Positions 43,012 to 53,342 of a DNA stretch of 64,000 nt are shown here, piece after piece. Source of the stretch: Eubacteriaceae bacterium (GTDB taxonomy: Bacteria; Bacillota; Clostridia; Lachnospirales; Lachnospiraceae); assembly GCA_910574015.1 (NCBI GenBank), contig CAJSYQ010000001.1, forward strand, positions 236,637-300,636. Direction: 5' to 3'. The position numbers and the translations under genes were made by a program. The notes under the pieces were generated by a model, which ran no database searches, was not told the DNA's origin, and saw only the letters and a program-made list of their open reading frames with translations. Each line of letters begins with the position of its first letter. Position 1 is the stretch's first letter.

Positions 43012-46000
43012 ATGGCTGCAAAGTACCAGCTTATTACGGAGCTGTACCGCCGCACGGGGATGGCGGTCGCAAAGAACCCGCAGGCTTGGCAGGGCTTTTT
43101 ATCCTCTGCCTGCCACAATTACAAGTGCCGCTTTGACGAGCAGCTCTTGATTTACGCCCAATGCCCCGACGCAACCGCCGTAGCCGAGATTGGCACATGG
43201 AACAGGCTTTTTAAAAGATGGGTAAATAAGGACAGCAAAGGCATAGCGGTCTTTGACCCGAAAGGGCGCAGGAACACGCTGAAATATTATTTTGACGTTT
43301 CCGACACCCATGAGGGCTACTACGGTAGCCGAGCCGTCCCGATATGGCAGATGGATAAGCGGTACGAGCAGCCCGTCATGGAACGGCTTGCGGACAGGTT
43401 CGGCGATACGGAGGGCGGCGATTTTGCCACATTTTTAATAGGGACGGCGGAGAACGCCGTGGAGGATAATCTGCCCGATTACCTCTCACAGCTAAAGGGC
43501 TGTACAAAAGACAGCTTTTTGGAGGAACTGGACGACTATAATATAGAAGTGATTTACAAACGGCTTGCCGCAAACAGCGTCGCCTATATGCTGTTAAGCC
43601 GCTGCGGTCTGGATGCGGACGGGTATTTTGAGCGTGAGGACTTTGCGGAGATTATAAATTTCAACACGCCCCAGACGCTGAACGCCATCGGCATCGCCAC
43701 GAGCGACATCTCCGAGATGGCGTTGCGGGAAATCTCTGCGGCAGTACGAAATGTGCAAATCGAAGCTAGAGGTCAGAACCGCACATTTGCAAGGAGTATC
43801 ACAAGCCAGTATGATAAAGGCAGGAAACAACCCGAAAGGAGCGAAGATAATGAGCGAAATCACTTATACGAAACAGGCGGACTACCTTATACCCGACCTG
43901 ACATTACCGACAGAGCCAGAGCTTCCGCTTGGCAGGTACGCTTTGATGCACAGGGATTATCTGGAAAACCACAAGAGGGTGACGTACCTCAACCTGCTGA
44001 CAGCAGGCAGGCTGAACGAACACTTACACCAGACCGAACAGACGGCGTTGCAGCGGCTGGAGCTTCTGACGAAGCAGTTAGCAGCCGAGCAGGGAGTGAC
44101 GGAGGAACTGAAAGAGAAAGCCCCGATGCAGTGGCTCGGCATGATGAACAATATCCGCAGCCAAGCGGAGGAAGTGATACTGGAAGAACTGATTTACAAT
44201 TAGGAAATTCAGAACCAGAGCCGCAATCGGACGGTGGCAGGCAGGAAGAAGAAACAGTTACGGCACAGACAGCAGAGCCAGAAAAACAGACGGAAAACGA
44301 AAAAGGCAGCGTTGCCAATGAGGAAGAAGTTGCCGCCAATCTCCCGACCGTAGATGAACAGATTGAAATGATTGCTGAAGCAGAGGACGAAAAAGCCTCT
44401 GCTTTTGCCGTTTCACAGGAGGATATTGATGCCGTCCTTGTAAAAGGGAACAGCGTTGCGAACGGGAAATACCGCATTTACCACCAGTTCCAGAAGCAGG
44501 AAGATAAAAAGAAGAACATTGATTTTCTGAAAAGGGAATACGGCACGGGCGGATTTTTTGTTAATTTTTCAGACGGCACGGAGGGGTATGTGTGGTACAG
44601 CGGCAAGGGCATCTCCATTGACCGTGACGGTATTTCCACCGAACACGACCTTGTTTTGAGCTGGTCGAAAGTGGAAAAACGGCTGCGGGAGCTGGTTAAG
44701 GATAACCGCTACCTCAATCCCAAAGAGAAAGACCATTACGCCGACTATCTGGAAAGCGTGTCTGCCCCGCAGCATGAAATCGACACCCAGAGGAAACTGG
44801 CAAGGCAGCGTTTTATTGAGGAAAAAAGGGAGCTGCCCCCTGCGGACAAGCGGGACACGCTCGCCCTGCGGCTCTCCGACTTCATCCGTGATTTGGACGG
44901 CTATGAGAAAGACTTGTTGGGCGTAATTGGATGCAGGGATTTTGCGGATATGCCCGCCGACCTTATGGAACAGGCATTGCAGCATCCCGACAACGTGCAG
45001 GAGATGTTAGACTTCCTCTCCCTTGTGCAGAAAAAGACGACCAGCGTTTACAGCCGCAGCAATGCGTGGCGTTTTTCGCAGGAGCTTACGGAGCTGTACC
45101 CTCTCCGCTACCTCTACCACGAGGGCGACGTGGTGTATATCGGGGCGGACAAATATGAGGTCACCGCCTTTGATGAGAATGCCGTGTCCCTGCGAAATGC
45201 GGAGTTCCCGTTGTTTGGAAAGGAGTTCAGCCGAGCCGATTTTGAAGAAAAGCTAAAGGAGAACCCTGCAAACGACCATTTAAAAACGGTCATTACCGAG
45301 AGCCAGAAAACAGAAACACTTGCCGAGGAAAAGCCAGACAGCATTACACTTTCTATTGGATTTTCCGAGCATCCCGCCTTTTATGACAAGGAGCTGAACG
45401 ACCGATTTACGGATTTGAGTTTCGCTCTGGGAAATAAGCTGCTCGGCATTCTGGACGAAAAACAGCATCGGGAAAGGGAGGATGAGGAAAACCATGTCGG
45501 ATGGTATCATAAGACCGATTTTGAAATCCATGCCGTCATCGGCGGCGAGGAATTTAATTATGAAGGGCGGTTTGACATCGGCGACGGCGAGGGGGATTTA
45601 ATCGCCCATATCCGAAATTTTTATGAATATTCCCTCTCCCCCGACTGCCCGTTTATCCCAGAATGGAAACGGCAGGGCGAAGATTACTACCGAGAGAAAA
45701 TGGGATCCCTGCGTCTGGGGCGTGACGTGTTCATCCCGTTCTTGGAGCGGAACACCGAGCTGACCCCAGAGGATGAAAAGCGGCTTGGCGATATAATGGC
45801 TACCGAGGGGGACTGGTTTCACAGGAGGAAAGAGCCTGCCGAGGAAGAACTACTAGAACAGGCGAAAGGCTGCATCGACGCATACTGCGATGCGGAGTTT
45901 GGCGGCGACGCCGAAGTGGACTATACGGATTTGTCCAACGTCAAGATTGCCTTTCGGAATACCGAGGACGGCTTGCACGGGATACAGGCATCCGTCAACC

Positions 46001-49000
46001 TCTTACAGTACCGCATGGAAACGTATGTGGACGGCATTCTTGCAGAATATACGCAGTACAGTGACCTTGCCGACCTTATCCAGAACGCACTTTCCAATCT
46101 GTACTACCACGATTTAGTGTCCTTGACGGAGGAACAGCTTGAGCCGTTCTATCGGGAGGAAAACAAAAAGGCGGCTGAAAACCCAAGCCCAGACATCATC
46201 TCTGATGAAACAGAACAGAAGCCCCATTACACGGTAGAGCAGACTTCCGATGCTTTTGCTGACCCATTTATCATACGGAATAATGAAGCCCCAGAGGACA
46301 GTGCCGACCGATACTATGACGTAGGCGGTATCTACCAGACCTTTGAAACCGAGGAAGAAGCACAGGAATACGCCGACACCTTAAACAGTGCGGAGCATAT
46401 CACGGAGCTATTTGCAGCGAAAGATGCGGAGCGTGAGGAACAGCAGAAATCAGAGCCTGCCCCGTCTGGGACGGATGAAAAGCAGGATAATTCTGACCTT
46501 ATCGGCAAAGAGCTTATGATTGACAACCGCCGTTATCTTATCGAGAGCGTCGGGAAAATCAGCGGCGATGTTTCCATGCGTGACATCACATTTCAGAACA
46601 ACATGGGCTTCCCGATAAACCGTGTGGAGAAAGTGAGCTATGTCCGCAGGCTCTTGGAGCAGGCAGAGAAAGAACCACAGCCCGAAGAAAAATCAGAATC
46701 CCCCGCTGAACCGACCACGGAAACCGTGGCGGAATATCCCGCCGTGGAGAACGGGCTTCCTTATGACATTGTGGTGGAGAAGATACGCTTTGACGAGCCA
46801 GAGCATGGGCAGACAATAGAAATGCCTATTACGGCGAAACCGTCCGCCCCTGCCCTCTCCCATGACCGCCGCAACTACCGCATTACTGATGATGCGTTAG
46901 GCGTTGGCGGCGCAAAAGAGAAGTTCCGCAACAACATGTCCGCAATAAGGCTTCTCCACGACCTTCAGATAGAAAACCGCCTTGCCACGCCCAAAGAACA
47001 GGAAACCCTTGCAAAATATGTTGGGTGGGGCGGTCTGTCGATGGCGTTTGACGGTAATAATGCGGCTTGGGCAGATGAATATAAGGAATTAAAATCAGCA
47101 CTCTCCGATGAGGAATACCATGCCGCTATGGAATCCACGCTGACCGCTTTTTATACGCCGCCTATTGTCATTAAGGCGATGTATGAAGCCCTTGACCGTC
47201 TGGGATTTTCACAGGGGAATATTTTAGAGCCGTCCTGTGGCACGGGCAATTTTTTAGGGTTGTTACCCGACAGCATGGAAAAGTCAAAGCTGCACGGCAT
47301 TGAGATTGACCCGTTATCGGGCAGGATTGCGAAGCAGCTCTACCAGAAAGCCAATATCGCCATTGAGGGATTTGAGGAAACAAAGCTCCCAGATAACCAC
47401 TTTGACGTGGTGCTTGGCAACATCCCGTTCGGGGAGTTCAAAGTCAACGACAGCCGCTACAACGCCCAGAAGTTCCTAATCCACGACTATTTTATTGCAA
47501 AGGCTCTGGATAAGGTGCGGGCAGGCGGCGTTGTGATGTTCATCACCTCTAAGGGGACGATGGACAAGGCAAGCCCAGAGGTGCGGAAATATATCGCACA
47601 GAGAGCCGAACTTTTAGGTGCTGTCCGCCTGCCAGATAACACGTTTCGAGCAAACGCAGGCACGGAGGTCACGAGCGACATCCTTATTTTACAGAAACGT
47701 GACCGCATGATAGAGATAGAGCCAGAATGGGTACACCTCGACACAGACGGGAACGGTGTCACGATGAACAGCTACTTTGTCCAGCATCCAGAGATGGTGC
47801 TTGGCGAGATGAGGATGGAAAGCACAAGGTTCGGCATGGACAGCGTTTGCAAAGCCTACCCCGATATGCCGCTTGCGGGGCTTCTCCATGAAGCCATGCA
47901 GCGGATAGACGGCGAAATCCCAGAGATTGAAAATGAGGTTGACCGTATCTCTGACGAACAGGAGAAAGTCATCCCCGCTGACCCGAACGTGCGGAACTTC
48001 TCGTTTGCCCTTGTGGGCGGCAAGGTCTACTTCCGAGAGAATAACGAAATGACCCCCGCTAACGTGTCCATGACGGCGGAGAACCGCATCAAGGGGCTGC
48101 TGGAAATCCGTGACTGCGTGAGGAAGCTCATCCAGTACCAGACCGACGACTGCCCAGAGGAAATGATACAGACCGAGCAGGAAAACCTAAACCGATTATA
48201 CGATGCCTTTAAAAAAAAGTACGGCTTAATCAACAGCAGGGGGAACTACCTCGCTTTTGCAGCAGACGAAAGCTACTTCCTTTTATGCTCCCTTGAAGTG
48301 CTTGACGACGAGGGGAAATTCAAACGCAAGGCTGATATGTTCACGAAACGGACGATAAAGCCCCACCGAGAAGTGACCTTTGTGGAAACCGCCAGCGAAG
48401 CCCTCGCCCTCTCCATCGGGGAGAAAGCCCGTGTCGATTTATCTTATATGGCACGGCTCACCTGCAGGTCGGAGGAAGAAATCATTAAGGAATTGCAGGG
48501 AGTTATTTATAAAGTCCCGTCTTGTGAGCCTGCAAGGTATGTGACCGCAGATGAATATTTGTCGGGCAACGTGCGGGAGAAACTGAAAGTCGCAGAGATA
48601 GCGGCAAAGTCAGACCCAGAGCTTGCAGTCAACGTGGCGGCTCTGGAAAAGGTCATCCCGAAGGATTTGCCCGCAAGCGAAATCTCCGTCCGTCTGGGTA
48701 CGACGTGGATATCGCAGGAGGATATACAGCAATTCATGGTGGAGCTTTTAACGCCGTCAAGCTATGCGGCGGGCAGATTGAAAGTACGCTACACGGCATA
48801 TAACGGCGACTGGTTCATTGAGAATAAGAGTTCCGACATTGGGAATGTCAAGGCGGACAGCACTTACGGCACGAAGCGGGCGAGCGCATACCGCATCATG
48901 GAGGACACCTTGAATCTCCGTGACACCCGCATCTTTGACTATGTTTATGACGAACACAACAATAAAAAAGCGGTGCTGAACCATAAGGAAACCACGGCGG

Positions 49001-51642
49001 CGCAGGCAAAGCAGGAGGTGATAAAGCAGGCGTTTGGGGACTGGATTTGGAAAGACCCAGAACGGAGGAACAGGCTTGTACGCTACTACAATGACACATT
49101 TAACTCTATCCGACCCCGTGAATATGACGGAAGCCATATCACATTTGGCGGCATCAGCCCAGAAATCCAGCTAAGACCGCATCAAGTGAATGCCATCGCC
49201 CATATCCTCTACGGCGGCAACACGCTCCTTGCACACAAAGTAGGGGCAGGCAAGACTTTTGAGATGGTCGCCGCCGCACAGGAAAGCAAGCGGCTCGGCT
49301 TATGCCAGAAATCCATGTTTGTCGTGCCGAACCACCTTGTCGGGCAGTGGGCGTCGGAGTATTTAAGGCTCTATCCATCTGCCAACATCCTTGTCACGAC
49401 CAAGCGGGATTTTGAAACGGGAAACCGCAAGAAGTTCTGCGGCAGGATTGCGACGGGGGCGTATGATGCGGTGATTATCGGGCATAGCCAATTCGAGAAA
49501 ATCCCCATCAGCGAGGAACGCCAGAGGGAACAGCTCATGCGCCAGCTTGACGATATTGAGCGTGGCATTGACGACGTGCAGGCATCCCACGGGGAGCAGT
49601 TCACGGTCAAGCAGCTCATGAAAACGAGGAAAGCGATTAAGGCGAAGCTCGATAAATTAAACGACACCAAACGGAAAGACAGCGTGATAAACTTCGAGGA
49701 ATTGGGCATAGACAGGCTCTTTATAGATGAGAGTCATTTTTATAAGAACCTCTATTTATTTACCAAGATGCGGAACGTGGGCGGCATCGCCCAGACCGAA
49801 GCCCAGAAGTCAAGCGACTTGTTTATGAAGTGCCGCTATCTGGACGAAATCACGGGAAACCGTGGCGTAGTATTCGCAACGGGAACGCCTATAAGTAACT
49901 CGATGGTCGAGATGTACTCCGTGCAGAGGTACTTGCAGTATGACACCCTCGCAAGGAATGGGTTGCAGCATTTTGACAGTTGGGCTTCCACGTTCGGCGA
50001 AACGGTCACGGCTCTGGAACTCGCCCCAGAGGGGACGAATTACCGAGCCAAGACGAGGTTTGCGAAGTTCTACAACCTGCCAGAGCTTATGCAGATGTTC
50101 CGTGAGGTTGCGGACATCCAGACCGCCGATATGTTAAAGCTGCCCGTTCCAAAGGTCAATTACCACAATGTCAAGACAAAGCCGAGCCAAATCCAGACGG
50201 AAATGGTGGCGGGGCTTGCGAAGCGGGCAGAGAAAATCCGAGCCAAACTGGTAAAGCCACAAACAGATAATATGCTCAAAGTGACAAACGACGGGCGGCA
50301 GCTTGCCCTAGACCAGAGATTGATTGACCCGATGCTGCCAGACGACCCGAACAGCAAAGTCAACGCCTGCGTGGAAAATATGTACCGCATCTGGGAGGGA
50401 CACGCCGACACAAAGGCGGCACAGCTCTTGTTCTGCGACCTCAGCACACCGAAAAACGACGGTATGTTCAACGTCTACGATGACATGAGGGAAAAATTGA
50501 TACGGCGTGGCATCCCTGCGGAGCAGGTGCGTTTCATCCATGAAGCGAATACTGACGCACAGAAAAAGGAGCTGTTCGCAAAGGTGAGGAGCGGCGAGGT
50601 GCGTATATTGTTCGGCTCTACCCAGAAGATGGGCGCAGGTACAAACGTGCAGGACAGATTGATTGCCATTCATAACCTCGACTGCCCGTGGAAGCCGTCG
50701 TGCTTGGAACAGCGTCAAGGTCGTCTGGAAAGGCAGGGCAATATGTTTCCAGAGGTGGAAGTCTACCGCTATGTGACGGAGCAGACATTTGATGCGTACC
50801 TCTATCAGCTCGTGGAGGGAAAGCAGAAATTCATCTCCCAGATAATGACGAGCAAAAGCCCCGTGCGTTCTGCCGAGGACGTGGATGAAGTCGCCCTCTC
50901 TTTTGCGGAGGTGAAAATGCTTGCCACGGGCGACGAGCGTTTCAAGGAAAAAATGGACTTGGATATGCAGGTGGCGAAGCTGAAAGTCTTGAAGCAGAGC
51001 TACCTTTCCGAGCATTACGACCTTGAGGACAGGATACTGAAGCACTACCCGCAGGAGATTAAGGAGTATGAGGAACGCATTGTAGGTTACGAAAACGATG
51101 CCAAGATTGCAAGCCAGCATATGCCGCAGGGCGAGGACAAGTTCTGCCCGATGACTTTAAACGGCGTGACCTACAAAGAAAAAGCGGACGCAGGCGGGAT
51201 GCTGCTTGCCATCTGCAAGGAAAACCCGCTGTCACAGCCGATACAAATCGGTAGCTACCGTGGCTTTCAGATGGAGGTTTTCTATGATACCGTCAATGCA
51301 CACTATTGTCTGAACCTTTGCGGAATGAGAAAATATAAGGTGGATTTAGGAACGGATGCCCTCGGCAATTTAACGAGAATTGAGAATGAGATTGCCAAAA
51401 TTCCTGCAAGATTGGAAGCCGCCAAGACGAGAAAGGAGGAAACCATTGCACAGCTTGAAACCGCAAAAGAGGAAGTGAAGAAGCCGTTTGCTTTTGAAAA
51501 CGAGCTGAAAGAAAAGACGGAACGGCTGAACGCCCTCAATATCGAATTGAATCTGAATGAAAAAGATAAGTCTGTTATTGACGATGAGCCAGAGCAAAAT
51601 GACGGGCAGCCAGAGAAAAAATGCACGGACAGGGAGCGTTAA
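43012..51642 (+). CDS. Giant ArdC-like/N6-adenine methyltransferase/SNF2-type helicase polyprotein
   Basis: A 2876-residue protein typical of gut Bacillota ICEs. The N-terminus (about 1-130) resembles ArdC-type ssDNA-binding domains (FDEQLLIYAQCPDATAVAEI). A disordered linker (about 280-500) hosts tnpV in another frame. Middle segments carry LPD-like domains. The methyltransferase is near 1405 (ILEPSCGTGNFLG, catalytic variant GNIPFGEF). The helicase has Walker A HKVGAGKT (about 2076), box II FIDESHFYKN (about 2238), GTPISNS (about 2287) and a C-terminal lobe with QRQGRLERQG. The start at 43012 follows AAGGAGGTG. It probably protects or remodels transferring DNA. Confidence 0.92.
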   Translation: MAAKYQLITELYRRTGMAVAKNPQAWQGFLSSACHNYKCRFDEQLLIYAQCPDATAVAEIGTWNRLFKRWVNKDSKGIAVFDPKGRRNTLKYYFDVSDTHEGYYGSRAVPIWQMDKRYEQPVMERLADRFGDTEGGDFATFLIGTAENAVEDNLPDYLSQLKGCTKDSFLEELDDYNIEVIYKRLAANSVAYMLLSRCGLDADGYFEREDFAEIINFNTPQTLNAIGIATSDISEMALREISAAVRNVQIEARGQNRTFARSITSQYDKGRKQPERSEDNERNHLYETGGLPYTRPDITDRARASAWQVRFDAQGLSGKPQEGDVPQPADSRQAERTLTPDRTDGVAAAGASDEAVSSRAGSDGGTERESPDAVARHDEQYPQPSGGSDTGRTDLQLGNSEPEPQSDGGRQEEETVTAQTAEPEKQTENEKGSVANEEEVAANLPTVDEQIEMIAEAEDEKASAFAVSQEDIDAVLVKGNSVANGKYRIYHQFQKQEDKKKNIDFLKREYGTGGFFVNFSDGTEGYVWYSGKGISIDRDGISTEHDLVLSWSKVEKRLRELVKDNRYLNPKEKDHYADYLESVSAPQHEIDTQRKLARQRFIEEKRELPPADKRDTLALRLSDFIRDLDGYEKDLLGVIGCRDFADMPADLMEQALQHPDNVQEMLDFLSLVQKKTTSVYSRSNAWRFSQELTELYPLRYLYHEGDVVYIGADKYEVTAFDENAVSLRNAEFPLFGKEFSRADFEEKLKENPANDHLKTVITESQKTETLAEEKPDSITLSIGFSEHPAFYDKELNDRFTDLSFALGNKLLGILDEKQHREREDEENHVGWYHKTDFEIHAVIGGEEFNYEGRFDIGDGEGDLIAHIRNFYEYSLSPDCPFIPEWKRQGEDYYREKMGSLRLGRDVFIPFLERNTELTPEDEKRLGDIMATEGDWFHRRKEPAEEELLEQAKGCIDAYCDAEFGGDAEVDYTDLSNVKIAFRNTEDGLHGIQASVNLLQYRMETYVDGILAEYTQYSDLADLIQNALSNLYYHDLVSLTEEQLEPFYREENKKAAENPSPDIISDETEQKPHYTVEQTSDAFADPFIIRNNEAPEDSADRYYDVGGIYQTFETEEEAQEYADTLNSAEHITELFAAKDAEREEQQKSEPAPSGTDEKQDNSDLIGKELMIDNRRYLIESVGKISGDVSMRDITFQNNMGFPINRVEKVSYVRRLLEQAEKEPQPEEKSESPAEPTTETVAEYPAVENGLPYDIVVEKIRFDEPEHGQTIEMPITAKPSAPALSHDRRNYRITDDALGVGGAKEKFRNNMSAIRLLHDLQIENRLATPKEQETLAKYVGWGGLSMAFDGNNAAWADEYKELKSALSDEEYHAAMESTLTAFYTPPIVIKAMYEALDRLGFSQGNILEPSCGTGNFLGLLPDSMEKSKLHGIEIDPLSGRIAKQLYQKANIAIEGFEETKLPDNHFDVVLGNIPFGEFKVNDSRYNAQKFLIHDYFIAKALDKVRAGGVVMFITSKGTMDKASPEVRKYIAQRAELLGAVRLPDNTFRANAGTEVTSDILILQKRDRMIEIEPEWVHLDTDGNGVTMNSYFVQHPEMVLGEMRMESTRFGMDSVCKAYPDMPLAGLLHEAMQRIDGEIPEIENEVDRISDEQEKVIPADPNVRNFSFALVGGKVYFRENNEMTPANVSMTAENRIKGLLEIRDCVRKLIQYQTDDCPEEMIQTEQENLNRLYDAFKKKYGLINSRGNYLAFAADESYFLLCSLEVLDDEGKFKRKADMFTKRTIKPHREVTFVETASEALALSIGEKARVDLSYMARLTCRSEEEIIKELQGVIYKVPSCEPARYVTADEYLSGNVREKLKVAEIAAKSDPELAVNVAALEKVIPKDLPASEISVRLGTTWISQEDIQQFMVELLTPSSYAAGRLKVRYTAYNGDWFIENKSSDIGNVKADSTYGTKRASAYRIMEDTLNLRDTRIFDYVYDEHNNKKAVLNHKETTAAQAKQEVIKQAFGDWIWKDPERRNRLVRYYNDTFNSIRPREYDGSHITFGGISPEIQLRPHQVNAIAHILYGGNTLLAHKVGAGKTFEMVAAAQESKRLGLCQKSMFVVPNHLVGQWASEYLRLYPSANILVTTKRDFETGNRKKFCGRIATGAYDAVIIGHSQFEKIPISEERQREQLMRQLDDIERGIDDVQASHGEQFTVKQLMKTRKAIKAKLDKLNDTKRKDSVINFEELGIDRLFIDESHFYKNLYLFTKMRNVGGIAQTEAQKSSDLFMKCRYLDEITGNRGVVFATGTPISNSMVEMYSVQRYLQYDTLARNGLQHFDSWASTFGETVTALELAPEGTNYRAKTRFAKFYNLPELMQMFREVADIQTADMLKLPVPKVNYHNVKTKPSQIQTEMVAGLAKRAEKIRAKLVKPQTDNMLKVTNDGRQLALDQRLIDPMLPDDPNSKVNACVENMYRIWEGHADTKAAQLLFCDLSTPKNDGMFNVYDDMREKLIRRGIPAEQVRFIHEANTDAQKKELFAKVRSGEVRILFGSTQKMGAGTNVQDRLIAIHNLDCPWKPSCLEQRQGRLERQGNMFPEVEVYRYVTEQTFDAYLYQLVEGKQKFISQIMTSKSPVRSAEDVDEVALSFAEVKMLATGDERFKEKMDLDMQVAKLKVLKQSYLSEHYDLEDRILKHYPQEIKEYEERIVGYENDAKIASQHMPQGEDKFCPMTLNGVTYKEKADAGGMLLAICKENPLSQPIQIGSYRGFQMEVFYDTVNAHYCLNLCGMRKYKVDLGTDALGNLTRIENEIAKIPARLEAAKTRKEETIAQLETAKEEVKKPFAFENELKEKTERLNALNIELNLNEKDKSVIDDEPEQNDGQPEKKCTDRER
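43850..44203 (+). CDS. tnpV: TnpV-family protein nested in another frame of the helicase gene
   Basis: A 117-residue protein encoded entirely inside the giant gene, in the +1 frame. It starts MSEITYTKQADYLIPDLTLP and has LGRYALMHRDYLENHK, LLTAGRLNEHLHQTEQTA and a C-terminal MNNIRSQAEEVILEELIY. These match the TnpV family named from Tn4451 (recalled). Its ATG has a strong AAAGGAG eight bases upstream. In the helicase frame the same DNA encodes a low-complexity, disordered linker, while this frame gives a folded, conserved protein. TnpV has been compared with excisionases; the function is not certain. Confidence 0.88.
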   Translation: MSEITYTKQADYLIPDLTLPTEPELPLGRYALMHRDYLENHKRVTYLNLLTAGRLNEHLHQTEQTALQRLELLTKQLAAEQGVTEELKEKAPMQWLGMMNNIRSQAEEVILEELIYN

Positions 51643-51721
51643 AATCCAGTTTGCACATTTGTACTGCTGATTTTGGGGTATTATAATAAGGACGATTAGA
51701 AAAAATCGGAGGTGAGGAAGA

Positions 51722-52051
51722 ATGTCTGATGCGTTCAGATTTGAAACTTTTGTAGATGTTCATGACAATGTTTTTAATGAATATCTCGGCTCTGTCGTGG
51801 CAAAGCTGTCCAGAGAAAACGAGGAATACCGTGCCGTGAGAGCCGAAATTGAGGGCTTGTATGAAAAGTATCCGAAAGTCTTAGGCGTGTTTGACACGGA
51901 AACAGCGGAGGAACTGACCGAGGAAGAATGTGCGGCGTTGATTGAAGTAATGGAGCTTAGAAACAAACTTACGGACATGGAGATGCAGTCGGTCTACTTC
52001 CGTGGCTGCTATGACAGCGTGGGGTATCTGAAAAAGGCAGGGATTTTATAA
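51722..52051 (+). CDS. Conserved small ICE protein
   Basis: A 109-residue acidic, helical protein (MSDAFRFETFVDVHDNVFNE; LTEEECAALIEVMELRNKLT; YFRGCYDSVGYLKKAGIL). The ribosome site GGAGGTGAGG precedes the ATG. Upstream, at 51682-51687, is a TATAAT box without a clear -35, so it may have its own promoter. No family is named with confidence. The gene belongs to the ICE backbone; the AT-rich island begins after it. Confidence 0.75.
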   Translation: MSDAFRFETFVDVHDNVFNEYLGSVVAKLSRENEEYRAVRAEIEGLYEKYPKVLGVFDTETAEELTEEECAALIEVMELRNKLTDMEMQSVYFRGCYDSVGYLKKAGIL

Positions 52052-52098
52052 CGGACTGACCAAGGGAAAGGCGGTGTCGGCGTGAGTGCAGATGCCGT

Positions 52099-52114
52099 CT
52101 TTTTACATAGCCGA
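52099..52114 (+). repeat. Left copy of a 16-bp direct repeat flanking the AT-rich island
   Basis: CTTTTTACATAGCCGA, identical to 53343-53358. Here it is followed by AT-rich sequence and lacks the pairing arm that completes a hairpin at the right copy, as expected if the island was inserted at this point. Confidence 0.75.
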
Positions 52115-52344
52115 AACAGACAAGAAATCCTATAACCCGATTTTTTTCATTGATAATCGTAAAAAAGTATTGACAAGCTTCTGCAAAAGGTTTAGTCTGG
52201 ATAAAAATACCAGAGAGAACACATTCTAAAAACACTAAAGATAAAGCACGAAAAACATGTGCATATATTTATTGATAAGTGTTGGAATGTGTTTTTTTAT
52301 TGATTAGTTTAGGAGGTTCAATAAAATGATTAGATGAAAATTCC

Positions 52345-52410
52345 CAGAGGCTTTATGGATAAAAACAGAGTGAAATTGCTAAAGAGGTCATCGAAGTGAT
52401 TTGGTTTTTG
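52345..52410 (+). pseudogene. Possible remnant of a helix-turn-helix gene
   Basis: One frame reads QRLYG, then a stop, then KQSEIAKEV, which recalls the recognition-helix start of sigma or repressor proteins. A three-codon frame with a good AGGAGG (52325) lies just before. With stops on both sides it cannot be a working gene. The rest of 52115-52465 is AT-rich and holds no gene; TTGACA at 52170 has no good -10 partner. Confidence 0.25.
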
Positions 52411-52465
52411 TATATTGCTTAGAGGTTGAATAACAACGAAATTTATAAAAAATGTGAGGTGCAAT

Positions 52466-53329
52466 ATGAGCGAGAAAAATAGAGACGCAGATTATAATCG
52501 TTTAGCTGAAACTATGCAGAAAATAGCAAACGAGATTACCTGTAACTTCCAACTGAACAACATACTTCCTCAGATGAAAGCAATACAGGATACAATGTCA
52601 AATTTAAGGACATTTCCAATTTCAGAGGAAGTAAAAGCATTTATTGTTGAAGCAAAAGCAAGTGAAAATTTGTCGCACGAAGATTTTTTGAATAAATATG
52701 GAGAGGAAATAGATATTTGCAAAACAGTTGGGAAAGCAGGTTGGGTTGTATCGGAGCATTCTAATCCAAGAGAAATCAAAGAGTGGTATCAACTTATAGT
52801 TCAAGGAAAGGATGCCGAAATAATAGAATATTTTGATGTAGATAATAGCAATAGTCTAAGGAGTATCAGAAGTGGTCTATCAAAGTCCTATGTAGAAGCA
52901 CCTAGTTGTCGTTACTATAATAAGGGTATAGAAGCATATGATAAGGAAGATTATATGACGGCTGCTATGTATTTAGTTGCATTACTAGAATCAAGGACGA
53001 ATGACTATATGAATTACCCAAGAAAAATGTCCTATTCAAAAAAATACTCTGAAGATGGTTTTGAACAACATTTAAAAAAAGTATTTGTAAAAACAGATTC
53101 TGTTTTTACAAAGAGATTTCTGTTTTTAGATATGTATCCATCTTTGATTGAATTTCTGAATAGATTATTTGTAGATGGAATATATACACTTGATAGCAAA
53201 AATGAACCGCCATATATTAACCGTAATTGGCTCTTGCACGGAAAATGCACAAGAAATATTGAGAGATTTGAATGCGTTCAGCTTCTTAATGCATTAAGTG
53301 TTATAGAGTTTGTGTTTAAGATGGCATGA
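52466..53329 (+). CDS. Cargo protein with a HEPN-like C-terminus
   Basis: A 287-residue helical protein, notably AT-rich in codon use compared with its neighbours, so probably acquired separately. The C-terminal region has RNWLLHGKCTRN (about residue 252). This fits the R-x4-H motif of HEPN domains, many of which are RNases in toxins, abortive infection and CRISPR effectors. It is followed by the expected helix ECVQLLNALSVIEFVF. The start at 52466 has GAGGTG upstream; a GTG 12 bases earlier is less likely. It is the only gene of an island between two 16-bp repeats. A phage-defence role is an inference. Confidence 0.7.
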   Translation: MSEKNRDADYNRLAETMQKIANEITCNFQLNNILPQMKAIQDTMSNLRTFPISEEVKAFIVEAKASENLSHEDFLNKYGEEIDICKTVGKAGWVVSEHSNPREIKEWYQLIVQGKDAEIIEYFDVDNSNSLRSIRSGLSKSYVEAPSCRYYNKGIEAYDKEDYMTAAMYLVALLESRTNDYMNYPRKMSYSKKYSEDGFEQHLKKVFVKTDSVFTKRFLFLDMYPSLIEFLNRLFVDGIYTLDSKNEPPYINRNWLLHGKCTRNIERFECVQLLNALSVIEFVFKMA

Positions 53330-53342
53330 AATACAAAGCAGA

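Noticed and set aside
43790..44210. Frameshift in the helicase gene explaining the TnpV-like frame
   Set aside because: Both frames are open through the segment, and the helicase frame continues intact on either side. No frameshift is needed.
52170..52205. Promoter of the HEPN-like gene
   Set aside because: TTGACA is present, but no -10 box lies at 16-18 bases, so it is not called.
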